NCBI RefSeq assembly: GCF_009730915.1
Contig: NC_052479.1
Span: 806,001-870,000 of the forward strand
DNA from: Dioscorea cayenensis subsp. rotundata
Lineage: Eukaryota; Streptophyta; Magnoliopsida; Dioscoreales; Dioscoreaceae
Length of the DNA stretch: 64,000 nt
Reading direction: 5' to 3'
A program made the translations under genes and the position numbers. Below are positions 11,428-21,139 of this stretch, one piece after another. A model generated the notes under the pieces. The model was not told the origin of the DNA. It worked only from the letters and a program-made list of their open reading frames with translations, and searched no databases. Position 1 is the stretch's first letter. Every line of letters starts with the position of its first letter.

Positions 11428-12330
11428 AACAAAGAGCAACAGATCTTGCTTGCTCATAAAAAAACTTATGTAAATTTGGACTGTCTCCAAAAATGAAAGA
11501 CAGGAGAATGTGATTACATTGTAGGTATGATGAATCACATCTGTGCCAAAATAATTAGAGTGATTGAGCAAGTTGAGTATATAACGCAGACCATCTTATT
11601 GGCTTTGTTTGCTTTGCCTAACTAAGAAGCTCCGGGAGAAGGGTCAAAGCTTGCATTTCATTAATCATCTGGAACCAAATCAACTCATACCAGTCGCGTA
11701 TAAGATACAAAGATTGGTATTTCACACTTTAATAAAGGAAGAGACTTTTGATAAAAATTGCACTTCTACAAGAAGAAAGTTTCAGCACTTGCGTTATCGT
11801 GGAAGTGAATGGATTAAATCTGATAGACATAGAAATGAATGGGACAAATGATAGTATATAGACCTCCAAATAGTATTTACAATAAAAGAAAAAAAAATTA
11901 AGAACGAAAATTTGAACAGAAATACCAGCTTTGTAGCGAATCCCCCAAGCCTTACCATGCCGGCCATCCTGTCATCATCATTGATCACGAAGGATAAATA
12001 AATAAATAAAAAGAAACGAAGCTGGGCAAGGTTATGAAGAATAACAAGTGATACGAGAAGACGAGGGACCTTGTAGAGATTGATCTTGGTTAGCTGGTAG
12101 GAGACGTCCCTCCAGTGGCTCTTGGCGAGTTTGTATCCGATCCCCCAGTTGGGCAGGAACTGTGCAACCTCAAATAGGTTTTTCTTCTTCTTCCTCCTAA
12201 GCTTGGTCGTGTTTTCCGAATCGATAACGGTGTGGCTTGGCGTAGCAGTGGACGTGCTTAGAGCTTTGACGAGTGCAGCAGAGCGCAATGCCAGCCCCAC
12301 CGTCGCTCTGCTCGCCAAGGCAGCCGCCAT
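11218..12330 (-). CDS. Mitochondrial small-subunit ribosomal protein mS34
   Basis: Three exons are supported by GT-AG signals and matching phase: 12070-12330, 11926-11968 (43 bases) and 11218-11342, giving 142 residues. Exon 1 has a basic N-terminal presequence (MAAALASRATVGLALRSAAL) fit for mitochondrial import. It is followed by KKKKNLFEVAQFLPNWGIGY and a SHWRDVSYQLTKINLYK segment. Exon 2 gives DGRHGKAWGIRYKA, and exon 3 gives GVNKHGWRYIP before the stop. This pattern matches plant mS34, a protein of the mitoribosome small subunit. Introns of 143 and 583 bases carry normal borders. The gene is divergent from the lectin-like gene. Exon 3 ends without the long tail some homologues have. Confident in family. 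Confidence 0.85.
11387..11423. repeat. (GA)n microsatellite in mS34 intron 2
   Basis: A 37-base GA run lies in the second intron of mS34, about 45 bases before the acceptor when read on the minus strand as a CT run. It could serve as an extended pyrimidine tract. Confidence 0.9.
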
Positions 12331-13175
12331 TAGAGAACAACTCCTCTCAAGGATACGCCTACTGCCCTGCCCTTTGGCGTTGCTACGTTGGGCTCGACCA
12401 AGCCCAAGGATTCGTAATTCCAACCCGTTTTCATGTATGCCGCCTTGCGATTTATTTTAGACGGCCCAGACACCGTGAAGGCCCAAAGCCCACTAGTACA
12501 ACTCTTCTTTATATATATATATATAAAAGAATTATACTATTTCCTTTCCTGGTATTAATAATAATACCAGGAAATAGTAATATCTAAAGGTGATAATGAT
12601 AAATATTAAAGAATTGTCATTGGACATTGGTCATTGACTCATTGGTCTGGGTTAAAGTTAAAGTGATGGTATGCAAGTGCGCCTTTCTTTTGCGAGCACC
12701 TCGTTTTAAAAAATGGGAGGAGAAAGAAGCTCAGGCCCAGGGGCCACACCCAGTTGTCACACACAAGGCCTTTGGTTGGTGGTGCGCTCTCTCTTGGTAT
12801 CCATTTTACTGTTTTTACTTTACAATTTCTTTAATTCGCTGTCGTGAGTCAACTTTGCAGCTCTGTCAGTCGGATTTTTGCTTCTCAATACCAGCGCTGG
12901 AGCCTCTGAAGAGAGACAAAGGCTCCACCCACCATCCCAACCCAAACCCTAGCCACATTAATCATATTTACAACCATTACAATGAGATGAGATCTAGCAG
13001 TTCAATATCCAGAATAGTGAATAATGAATGCTTGGAGAGCTCTTGCTAGTTGCTAGTTGCTAGTTGCTTCCCCATTCTAACAGAGGAGGAGCCCGAGCTC
13101 CATCCCCAACCCTAGCATTCTAGTAACATGTCCAGTAAGCAAAGAGAAGTCGTATTCTAAGTCTCCACAGCCGGG
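12331..13175. other. Bidirectional intergenic region between mS34 and lectin-like gene
   Basis: These 845 bases separate two divergent start codons and must hold both 5' UTRs and promoters. Visible features are a short TA run with a TATATATAAAAG phrase near 12510-12530, the hairpin at 12536-12578, and a repeated tagttgc tract near 13045-13070. No separate gene was recognised. Confidence 0.6.
12536..12578. repeat. Short inverted repeat (hairpin)
   Basis: The arms are actatttcc(tttcc)tggtat and its complement ataccaggaaatagt, around an AT-rich loop. The stem is about 15 bp with a 5-base insertion in the left arm. It lies in the divergent promoter region and could be a tiny MITE relic or a structural element. 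Confidence 0.6.
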
Positions 13176-14276
13176 ATGGCGGCCTCCCTCATTATCTGCA
13201 GGTACTTTTCCTTCCTTCTCGCCATCTTCTTCTTCTTCTTCGTTTCTGGGTGCTACCCTAGGGTGCCCTCCTTCTCCTTCTCCATTGGGCGATTCCACGA
13301 GAGCAATTTCAGCGCGGATTCGGAGATTAGCCTCTCCGGCAACGCCCATGTCTCCAGTGATGGCTCCTCCATCCAAATGACAGGAGCTCGGATATTGTAC
13401 GGCAAACCCATCAAATTTCAGGGGCAAAAACCCGCCTTCTCCACCAACTTTACCTTCTCTTTTCCATCGCCAAGTCACGATCTAGTCTTCTTTGTGACAC
13501 CCTACCCCTCCCCCTCCTCCTCCCATGTTCCTGATGGACCCAGGGATGGACGAAATGGGGATGCTCTTTTCTTGCTCACTGCCCTCACAATCACCTTTCA
13601 AATGGTGCCACTTGAATCCAAATCTCAATACCACGTCCAAATTGTTGTTGCTAGTCAAGCCTATACTGAAAGCACTAATTTTTCCTATGTCAATCTGGTC
13701 CTGGATGATGTTGGTGAAAAGTTGCAGTCTTGGATTGATTATGACGGAGATTTCAAGAGGGTGCAAGTTTGGGTGGCCAAATCTGGGGAGCTGCGGCCAC
13801 TTAACTCATCCGTATCTTCTTGTCCCATTGATCTTTCAGACATGCTGCAGAGGGACGTAATGTTTGTGGGTATTGATAACAATATAAATTCTTCTTCTGG
13901 TGGTTTTGCTTTGCCAACTTGTCTCTATTCTTGGAGCTTCACAAGTATAAATGGAGCACCTTACATGATGCATTCAGAACCTCTGAATCCTCAGTCAGTG
14001 CTTGTGCGATCGAAGGATGGGAATGGGAATGGGAATGGGACTTTCATTCAACTCAGAAGAACTAGTGGTAAATGGAGACTCGTCACAGCAGTGGTGTTAA
14101 GTTTTGCCTTTGGGGCCTTGGTGATGCTCACCTTGATGTTAATACGCGCTGCTATTGTGGATAAGCAGCAGGTAGCGCCCTTGGAGGATGTGCATTCCAT
14201 TGAGTTTGGATATGAAAAGGTGCTAGTGCTGGAAGATGCCAAGGGTGTAAAGGGAGGAGGAGAAGCTTCCCAGTAG
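13176..14276 (+). CDS. Legume-lectin-like single-pass membrane protein without kinase
   Basis: A single-exon frame of 366 residues. Residues 1-25 form a strongly hydrophobic signal peptide (IICRYFSFLLAIFFFFFVSG). Residues about 30-270 resemble the legume lectin (L-type) fold: FSFSIGRF near the start, ILYGKPIKF, FSTNFTFSF, then YVNLVLDDV and WIDYDG, ending with FALPTCLYSWSF. A transmembrane segment at about 303-328 (LVTAVVLSFAFGALVMLTLML) precedes a short cytosolic tail of about 38 residues, so the kinase of lectin receptor kinases is absent. The usual metal-binding strand with its V-E-F-D core is replaced by LTITFQM, so Ca/Mn-dependent sugar binding is doubtful. Probably a surface receptor-like or adhesive protein; ligand unknown. 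The ATG at 13176 directly precedes the signal peptide. Confidence 0.8.
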   Translation: MAASLIICRYFSFLLAIFFFFFVSGCYPRVPSFSFSIGRFHESNFSADSEISLSGNAHVSSDGSSIQMTGARILYGKPIKFQGQKPAFSTNFTFSFPSPSHDLVFFVTPYPSPSSSHVPDGPRDGRNGDALFLLTALTITFQMVPLESKSQYHVQIVVASQAYTESTNFSYVNLVLDDVGEKLQSWIDYDGDFKRVQVWVAKSGELRPLNSSVSSCPIDLSDMLQRDVMFVGIDNNINSSSGGFALPTCLYSWSFTSINGAPYMMHSEPLNPQSVLVRSKDGNGNGNGTFIQLRRTSGKWRLVTAVVLSFAFGALVMLTLMLIRAAIVDKQQVAPLEDVHSIEFGYEKVLVLEDAKGVKGGGEASQ

Positions 14277-14320
14277 GTGTGCTGTATTAAGGTTTGCCAT
14301 GTACATTTCTCCACATCTTG

Positions 14321-14368
14321 TCCCACTTTATATTTTTCATGTTGTCCCACTTTATATTTTTCATGTTG
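14321..14368 (+). repeat. 24 bp tandem duplication in the lectin-like gene 3' region
   Basis: Two identical 24-base units, tcccactttatatttttcat followed by gttg, start at 14321 and 14345. They lie 45 bases after the stop codon, most likely in the 3' UTR. Confidence 0.9.
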
Positions 14369-15802
14369 TGAATCTGATGGAAAGAGTAGCATTTGTTGCA
14401 AACCTCCTCAAAGGCCGCCCTTTCCATCAACTGAATTCGGGTGTATGTTATTACGCTCGTTGCAATTCTGAGTGCAATCTCTTGTTGGAGTTTAGTCTCA
14501 AGTGTTTTTTTTTTTCTCCTCTCCTCTCACTCTGGAAGTTATGTTTATGGAAAGACATGTATGTATCCTATCACTGCACAATTTAATATGATTCCCCACA
14601 TTTATGTTGGCAGTTTGTCTCTACTTAACTTCTATTTTGATATTCCTTATTCTATCATATGGGAAAAGGAACTGTTCGCTTTATGAGTTGTTATTGAGGC
14701 ATGGAGCTATCACGGTTGTCTTGTTTATGACTTTTTAATTCAGTATTCTATGATCTTGCCTTGCCTTATTAAGAGTATCAATGGAATTGAGGTGTGTTGA
14801 TGGCATCATCCTTAATAATTTGTCAAACGTGAAGAATGAGCTCTTCGAATGCATCTTGAATTTGATTGATAAGCTGTTTTGTTTGATAACCAACGATCAT
14901 TGCTTGGCTCTTCAATTGGACCTTGAGGTTTGGCTGCTGTGTTATTGTGCATATATACTTGGTTTGCCAGTGCTCTCAGACCAGTATTATGATATCTGCC
15001 AAGTGTATTGTTGGAAGAAGAGCAATTTTTTATTATCGAAGTCGAGAATAGCTGTTGATCGTGTTCTTGTTGCCAGAATTGATCATTGAAACAATTTCTT
15101 TTTAAAATTATCAGAGTATGACTGCTTCACATCTCAGTGTACCTCTTCAGGATATATCGAACAATTGCATAGAAATGATTGATGTATTAACTCTCACAAC
15201 ATAGAAGATAGGCGGCTGTGTGGCATGCCGGACTCATTCTAGTGGCAGGAATGCTCATTTGATAGATAAGAACTCATGCAAAAGAGAATATGGTGCCAGC
15301 TTGATCCGCAGTTGTAGAAGGCACTATTTCTTTAAGGGATCTTTCTTTTCCTCATCAAAGGGTGTTTTTAGATATCATTATCTTGAGTATTTTTATTTTG
15401 ACAGTGTGGATAAACCAGTTATTAACTATCATAGACCTTTTGAAGTTATGACTTTATGCTGAGTTCATTGTAATTTTGGCTGGGCTTAATGTGTTTATTC
15501 ATTTTGATAAAGGTGAATATAGTTCAGGGATTTTATGATAATTCGTTTAAACGACACAAGGTTTTTTTATGATAATATTCTAGATATAAAAGAGATTTTG
15601 ATGAAGAGAATTAATGAAAATATTGTGAATAAGGAGGGGGCTTCTTGAAAATTTAATTTTGAAACAACATGGTGGTCTAGTCATTCAAGGGTTCACTGCC
15701 ACGTCGTTCAAGGGTGTTTATAAAGAAAAAAAAATCATAATAGTTTTATCAGTATTGAAATGTTAAAAAATATTTATCGTACAAATCATCTAATCGGGTA
15801 AA
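14369..15802. other. Intergenic region, no supported gene
   Basis: This contains the rest of the lectin-like 3' UTR and then AT-rich intergenic DNA. A 102-codon frame at 14781-15089 and an 80-codon frame at 15220-15462 show no recognised domain, and no exon partners or homology support them. They could be chance frames or transposon debris. Confidence 0.5.
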
Positions 15803-16056
15803 TTTTTTTAGTGAGTACGTAACGTTGGTTTTATTTCAGTTTGAACACTAACTTTCAATTTGTATCAAAATGAGCATTAATTTTTAATTTCATTCTCCGG
15901 TGGGGTAAATGAGGATTTTCGGTGGATTTTATGACGTGAAATCCCCAATTGTCCCGCCGGAAAAATGAAATTAAAATTTAATACTCATTTTGATACAAAT
16001 TGAAAGTTAAATGCTCAACTAAAATAAGATCAAAGTTAATTACTCACTAAAAAAAA
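15803..16056. mobile_element. Fold-back MITE, about 254 bp
   Basis: The whole element is a near-complete inverted repeat. The left arm tttttttagtgagtac... runs about 105 bases to cattctccgg, and the right arm from ccggaaaaatg runs to tactcactaaaaaaaa. The arms match over most of their length, including the phrase caatttgtatcaaaatgag. A short non-palindromic centre lies at about 15905-15955. No clear target duplication was found because both ends sit in A/T runs. The superfamily is not assigned. Confidence 0.75.
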
Positions 16057-16685
16057 CTTGCTCTTATCCTTCAACCTCTCATTCTCATATAAAAAGCTCT
16101 CTCTAGTAGTTGTTCTGAGTAACCGCACGTTGTCTTGATCAATGATTATATAAATTTTTTTAAAAAAAAAGTTATATTTTTGACACTTTTAATAAAAACA
16201 TCATACCATTATATAATGATAAATGGCTGTTGTAAAAATAATAATAAAATCCCCTGAGATATCTACAGTATACATAAACACATGCATATAAGATATACAT
16301 ATACATACTATAAACAAACGCATAGTAATATATACTTACGACAATGGAATCCTTATTTCCTTGGCAAAATTTGTGTGGCCTATTATTGGCCTAGAGCATA
16401 TGCCAACCAACGACGTGGAAGAAAGTATGGAAACGGGATTAACAAGGGATTTCAGAAGAGTAACACGCATCATATGACAAGGATCTTTCTTTTCTCCATC
16501 CGCAATGTGTGGTTTCAAAAAAGTCCACATGTACTCTAAAAAAAATGACAATGCTAGGAGAGATTTCAATGTATAATTAGTGGAAGTTATTCCGGAGCTG
16601 TTTGCCCGATCTCCTACCAGGGCAGGCTACTTCATAAGCAAAATCAGCTCATGGCTTTATGCTAACACTCATCCCAGCCATCATT
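16057..16685. other. Intergenic region 3' of inositol 3-kinase
   Basis: AT-rich DNA with a tract of acatacatat-type repeats near 16265-16335. The right part is probably the kinase 3' UTR. No other gene was recognised. Confidence 0.5.
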
Positions 16686-17567
16686 TTAGTAGGTTGCACC
16701 GTCTGTGTTCTGTAACCTAGCAACTTCCAAGAGGAACGCTCGGAGCTCTTCATGCATAAGTGACTTCTGAAATTTAGGTGCGTCATTTCTGCCACACAGG
16801 CCATCATTTGAAGTTGCATTTCTCTCCAACTCTTGCTTGATTTTCTAACAGAAATGAACACAAAAAAATGTCAAGCCCCCGAGAATAAGGACAAATCTTA
16901 GCATTGCTAAATGGTTAATATGATAGAATGATCAGAGGTCCTCTAATTAGTAAAGAAAAGCATTCAATCATAAGTTTGATGGGGAATAAAAACTAAACAA
17001 ACCATTGGTATAAAACAGAACAAATTACTTGTTGAGATCAGAAGAAGATCTCTTTTGAACAGGAAGAAGAAGCTAGAGGACGAAATTTGTTTTATGAAGA
17101 TAGATAGTAGGAAAAATGAGGAGGACCAGTAGAGTTCTGCCAGTCTTTCACTTAAGCTACATCAACAACCAACTGCACCATTATAGATTCTACAAAGAAA
17201 CCCCCACCTCGTTCTTCCAGAGAAAGCATACCAACAATTAATTTAACAAGGAATAGTCTCTTAATTAAAGACAACCCAATGAAACAATATAAGTGTGCCA
17301 CGCCATACAAACCAAAACCATTTTTCTATCTCTCATAGAGCATGAGAGATATGCAATAATACCAATGGCTAATCAGTAGTTGATTTTATCTACCTAGCAT
17401 TGCAGACACAGCAAGATCCCATTTCTCAGCTAGTTGGGAAGTGCAGGTATGGATGCACATGTGCAAGCACAAGGAGACGTAAGATTACACTGTTCAGACG
17501 AAGATATTTTCAAAGCAAAATGAAAGAACCGACTGGATTATAAAAAAAATAAATAAATAAGAGAGAA

Positions 17568-17613
<46 letters not shown>

Positions 17614-19986
17614 GCACAGGAGTCTAGACATACGACCTCGGAGAAGATTAATGCTACGTGGACTATAAGTACATAAATGAAAACCTCTGATAACAAGAAA
17701 TATTTACATACTATCTAATTTAATCAACAATAAAATAATTCCTGTATGAAGACTATATAAAGATTCAGATTTGAGATCAATCCTGCTACGTTTTTGGCTA
17801 AAAAAGATGTAGCTAGATGATCTTTATGGGGTGCGTCTAACACGTTTTTGGCTAAAAAAGACATTAGCTAGATGATCTTTATGGGGTGTGTTTTGTTAGA
17901 CATTCATCCACAACAATACACTTTCCCTTCACAACTAATAGAACATTACCAGCCTTCCTATATTAGTTTGCCTTTTGAATAAATAGCTTAGTAAATACAC
18001 TCATCAAATCAAAGACAATCACCATTTGTCAAAAGAAAAATATACAGGCTCATCACCTGTTTAAACTCCTGATGCCCAATGAAGGAGGGCTTAAAACTAG
18101 TGGTTTGCGATCTTACTTTAATTTTCCTATTATTGCTAAAGATAAGCATTGATTTTCATTTTTAGTTTCCACAGCGAGCAAAGCAGAGGATGACAAATAT
18201 ATTGTCTTAGCATCCATAGTAGTCAGCCAATTGTGAAAATATGCGTTCAAATGGATCTAGAAGAATTCTGCATTATATTCTTATAATTTAGAATCAAATG
18301 AAGCATTCTCTTTCATGAATGCAAAAAGATTCTTTCTTCTTAATCTAAACAAAATTCTCCATAGAGATTTAGATGGAGAGTAGTATATCTAGACAAAGAG
18401 AAGGACCGTCCTTGGTCCTGACTTTGCAAGCCGAAGGTATCTAGACAAAGCTAAAGTATATTAGCTCAATGATTTGGGTACAAAGAGATCATGCAGCACA
18501 AGTAAAGAATATATCCATCTTATCTCCTATTGGGCCTACTCTCTTGGGCATGCCCCAAAGTACCTCCCCTATTTATCCAAAGTCAGATGTGAGTCTAAAC
18601 TTTGTGTTTTGCACAGCTATGAAATTCCTCAAACACAGGTTCTAATATGTGGACTTTGATACATATGCCAATTAGCCAAACATATCTATCCAATATGTAC
18701 TGTGTGATTCACCCCAGTGCATGACAGTAAGCCTTATACCAGAAGTTGCATTTTGGAACAACAAGAAGAATTATGTGCTGTTAAACAATAGCAACAATTG
18801 TTTAATGTACACAGGGCATCACCATGATGCCAATGTGTACCAAAAATTGAAGCATAAATGGATAATGATGATGATGATGATGATAACGATGATGATGAAG
18901 ATATTGATGATAGAGAAAAAAAAAATACACACAGAGATACAATCTAGATGTCCAAACCTGCATCATCTGTTGGTCGAACTTGGGAATGCCAATCTGACCA
19001 ACGGTGAGCGAGCCAAAGAAATTGCCTAGAAGAGCAGATTCTTGAACCCCCAAGCCCATGGCAAGGCCAGCGACAAATGCCCCCAAGAAGCTGTCTCCTG
19101 CGCCAGTAGGATCGATCTGGACGGTGGGGAAAGGCAAGACCTGTGAATGACCATCCTTCCAGAAGAGGCTACACCCGTCCTTGCCTTGTGTAAGGATGAC
19201 GCAGCACCACTTACGGGCCTCGTCGATATCCAGGAAAGGAGCCTCTTCTGCAGAGACCTTAAGGAACCCAATCCGCGAGACCAGGCTGGAGAACTCACTG
19301 TCCTTGAGCGGGATGAGCCCGACGGTGCCGTCTGAGGGATCGAAGGTGCGGATTAGTGATTGGGCGTCCACAAAGACTAACGCGCATAGATCGAGCAAGC
19401 GAGCCAGGGTGAGGGGAGGGATCTCCCCTCCGACCCCAACGGCTAGGCCAAAGCGGAATTTAGAGGAGGGGAGGTCGGAAGGGAGGATAGGATCGCAAGA
19501 GTGCACGCGCTTGAGGACGCGATCAGCTAGGTCGGCACTAGCGAGAGAAGGGAAGTGGCCGTGGAAGAGGGTTGTGGCGGCGGTGGGGGAGACGAGCGGA
19601 GGGTGGCGTCCGGGGAGGGTATGGGTGTAAGCGAAATCAGTGCCGACCTTGGAGACGTAACAGGAGTGGAAGAGATGAGAAGAAGAAGCAAAGAGGGAAT
19701 TGAATACATTGGAAACGAAGGAGGCGGCCCCACCGAGACCCTCCCCGACCACCACACCGTCTCGGAACAGAACATCATGGCAGTAATTCCCAACGACCAA
19801 AAAGCATGGCCCGGGATCACCATCATCATCATCATCATCATCATCATCTTTGTCCTGATGCTGATGGTTTTGTAGATCGATCTCGGTCGAAGATAAGGAC
19901 GATGAAGCTGATGATCTTGAATTCAGAGGGGACGGAAGAGGAGAGACGGATTGGAATAGCGTAGTCGTCTCCTCCTCAGTTCCCAT
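16686..19986 (-). CDS. MIK: myo-Inositol 3-kinase (pfkB family)
   Basis: Two exons, 18958-19986 and 16686-16844, joined in phase by a 2113-base GT-AG intron, give 395 residues. The enzyme phosphorylates myo-inositol with ATP, an early step toward phytate in the lipid-independent route. A Ser-rich N-terminus and a run of nine aspartates (47-55) precede the pfkB core: CFLVVGNYCHDVL, GGAASFVSNV near 85-94, HSCDPILPSDLP, and the C-terminal signature DPTGAGDSF at 292-300 with the catalytic aspartate at 298. Exon 1 ends at KFDQQMMQ. Exon 2 adds the tail KIKQELERN to LQNTDGATY, as in plant inositol kinases. The start is ATG 19986; an in-frame GTG upstream is not used. The poly-Asp run is coded by a CAT/ATG microsatellite, so its length may vary. 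Confidence 0.9.
17568..17613. repeat. (AAT)n microsatellite in the inositol kinase intron
   Basis: A run of about 15 AAT triplets lies inside the single intron of the inositol 3-kinase gene. Confidence 0.9.
17788..17896 (+). repeat. 54 bp tandem duplication in the inositol kinase intron
   Basis: Units 17788-17841 and 17842-17896 share acgtttttggctaaaaaaga and agctagatgatctttatggg, followed by gtg, with small differences. Intronic. Confidence 0.85.
18861..18899. repeat. (ATG)n microsatellite just downstream of exon 1 donor
   Basis: An imperfect ATG triplet run lies about 60-95 bases into the intron from the exon 1 donor of the inositol 3-kinase gene. Confidence 0.85.
19819..19848. repeat. 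Coding (CAT/ATG)n microsatellite, poly-Asp tract
   Basis: On the minus strand this is a GAT repeat coding nine consecutive aspartates near residue 50 of the inositol 3-kinase, upstream of the conserved kinase fold. Length changes in steps of three would keep the frame. Confidence 0.9.
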
Positions 19987-20010
19987 TATTCCAAAAATAA
20001 GATTCCCCAC

Positions 20011-20302
20011 CGGTAGTATGACACTGATACCACCCGATCTCTCTCCCTCCCTCCCTCCCTCGACTCGTTCCCCTCCTTATTCTTTATATGTTAGATATAC
20101 ATCTGACATAAAACAAAAACGAGAAAACAAAAAATATCAATTTCGAATCACCTTTTTTTGTTCAGACTCGACCTCTTGACTTGCATTTCTTCCGTCCAAA
20201 ATTAAAATGAATCAATGCCACCCTCCAAGTTGCAGTGTGATGTGGCAGCCAAACAGACACCTCTATCAGAAGCCATGTACCGTTCCAACACCTCACCTCG
20301 CC
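20011..20302 (-). promoter_or_regulatory. Upstream region of inositol 3-kinase
   Basis: This is the presumed promoter and 5' UTR of the kinase. A pyrimidine-rich run of ctccctccctccctc lies at 20040-20062 on the plus strand (GA-rich on the transcribed strand), about 60 bases before the ATG. Such GA tracts are common in plant 5' UTRs. No certain TATA box was assigned. Confidence 0.4.
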
Positions 20303-20733
20303 TAGGGCTGTAAACGAGCCGAGCCGAGTATCACTAGGCTCGAGCTCGGCTCGAATACATTATTCGAAGGCTCGAGCTTGTTTGAGCCATTTTTTTTTTT
20401 GTGCTCAAGCTTGTTCGAGCCATTTTTTTTTGTGCTCGAGCTCGGCTCTCTAAAAATCTCAAGTAGCTCGAGCTCGGCGAGTTTAAGCTCGAGTTAGAAT
20501 AATATATGTATAATTTAAGCAATTTAATATAGTTATATAATTATATATTTTTATAATTAATATATAAATAATTTAATATTATATATATAAGTTCGTTTAG
20601 GTTTGCGAGCCTCACGAGCTGAGTATGTTTGGGCTCGAGCTCGGCTCGGCTAGTGAAAAATCAAATCGGATTCGAGCATTGACCGAGCTGATCTCGAGTA
20701 GCTCACGAGTAGCTTGGCTCATTTACACCCCTA
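20303..20733. mobile_element. hAT-type non-autonomous element with 8 bp target duplication
   Basis: The ends are TAGGGCTGTAAACGAGCC and, inverted, TAGGGGTGTAAATGAGCC. The flanks acctcgcc (20295-20302) and gcctcgcc (20734-20741) match at 7 of 8 bases, as expected of a hAT 8 bp duplication. The inner part is rich in the self-complementary word gagctcg and includes a duplicated gagccatttttttttgtgct block. No transposase frame. Confidence 0.85.
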
Positions 20734-21139
20734 GCCTCGCCCTTCTGCTAATGGCTTGCCACGGAAGTGATAATTTATTTTTGAAATTATAAAATATCTT
20801 TTGATTTATCAGGCACGATATAATTAAAAAAAAATTGTTGTACAAATCCATTAATGGAAAATCTCGCTGAAGAACTTGGAATAAAAACCAATAATATTTA
20901 AAAAATATATATTTAAAAAAAGATTATGATGAAAAACTCTTCTTGATGTTACTAAAAAAAATTAAACAACAACATAGGAATATGTTTGAGGGCATTTTAG
21001 GCAAATCCCTTGAGATGATCAATAGAAATTTCAAAAATATCGCTGGCCAAAGGAAATCACCGAAGGGAATGGTGTTTCACCACCAGCTCGAGGAAGGCAT
21101 TTTCAAACTTGAACACAAGGCATATTTTATGCCTAGTAT
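20734..21139. other. AT-rich DNA, possibly the 5' part of the adjacent LINE
   Basis: A 66-codon frame at 20943-21143 is lysine-rich and could be LINE ORF1 remains, but no motif supports that. Nothing else was recognised. Confidence 0.35.

Noticed and set aside
11794..12423. 209-codon minus-strand frame at mS34
   Set aside because: Reads through a GT donor into the intron; only 12070-12330 is coding.
12122..12587. Plus-strand frames opposite mS34 exon 1
   Set aside because: Antisense shadows with no homology.
14781..15089. 102-codon frame downstream of the lectin-like gene
   Set aside because: No recognisable motif, no neighbouring exons, AT-rich composition like surrounding non-coding DNA.
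19181..19630. 149-codon plus-strand frame opposite the inositol kinase exon
   Set aside because: Shadow of the GC-rich coding exon; Arg-rich, no domain.
18802..20010. 402-codon reading of the inositol kinase through its intron, with a GTG start
   Set aside because: The frame past 18958 is intron (a histidine run from the triplet repeat). A GT donor and a conserved second exon at 16686-16844 complete the protein. The codon at 20010 is GTG; the ATG is at 19986.
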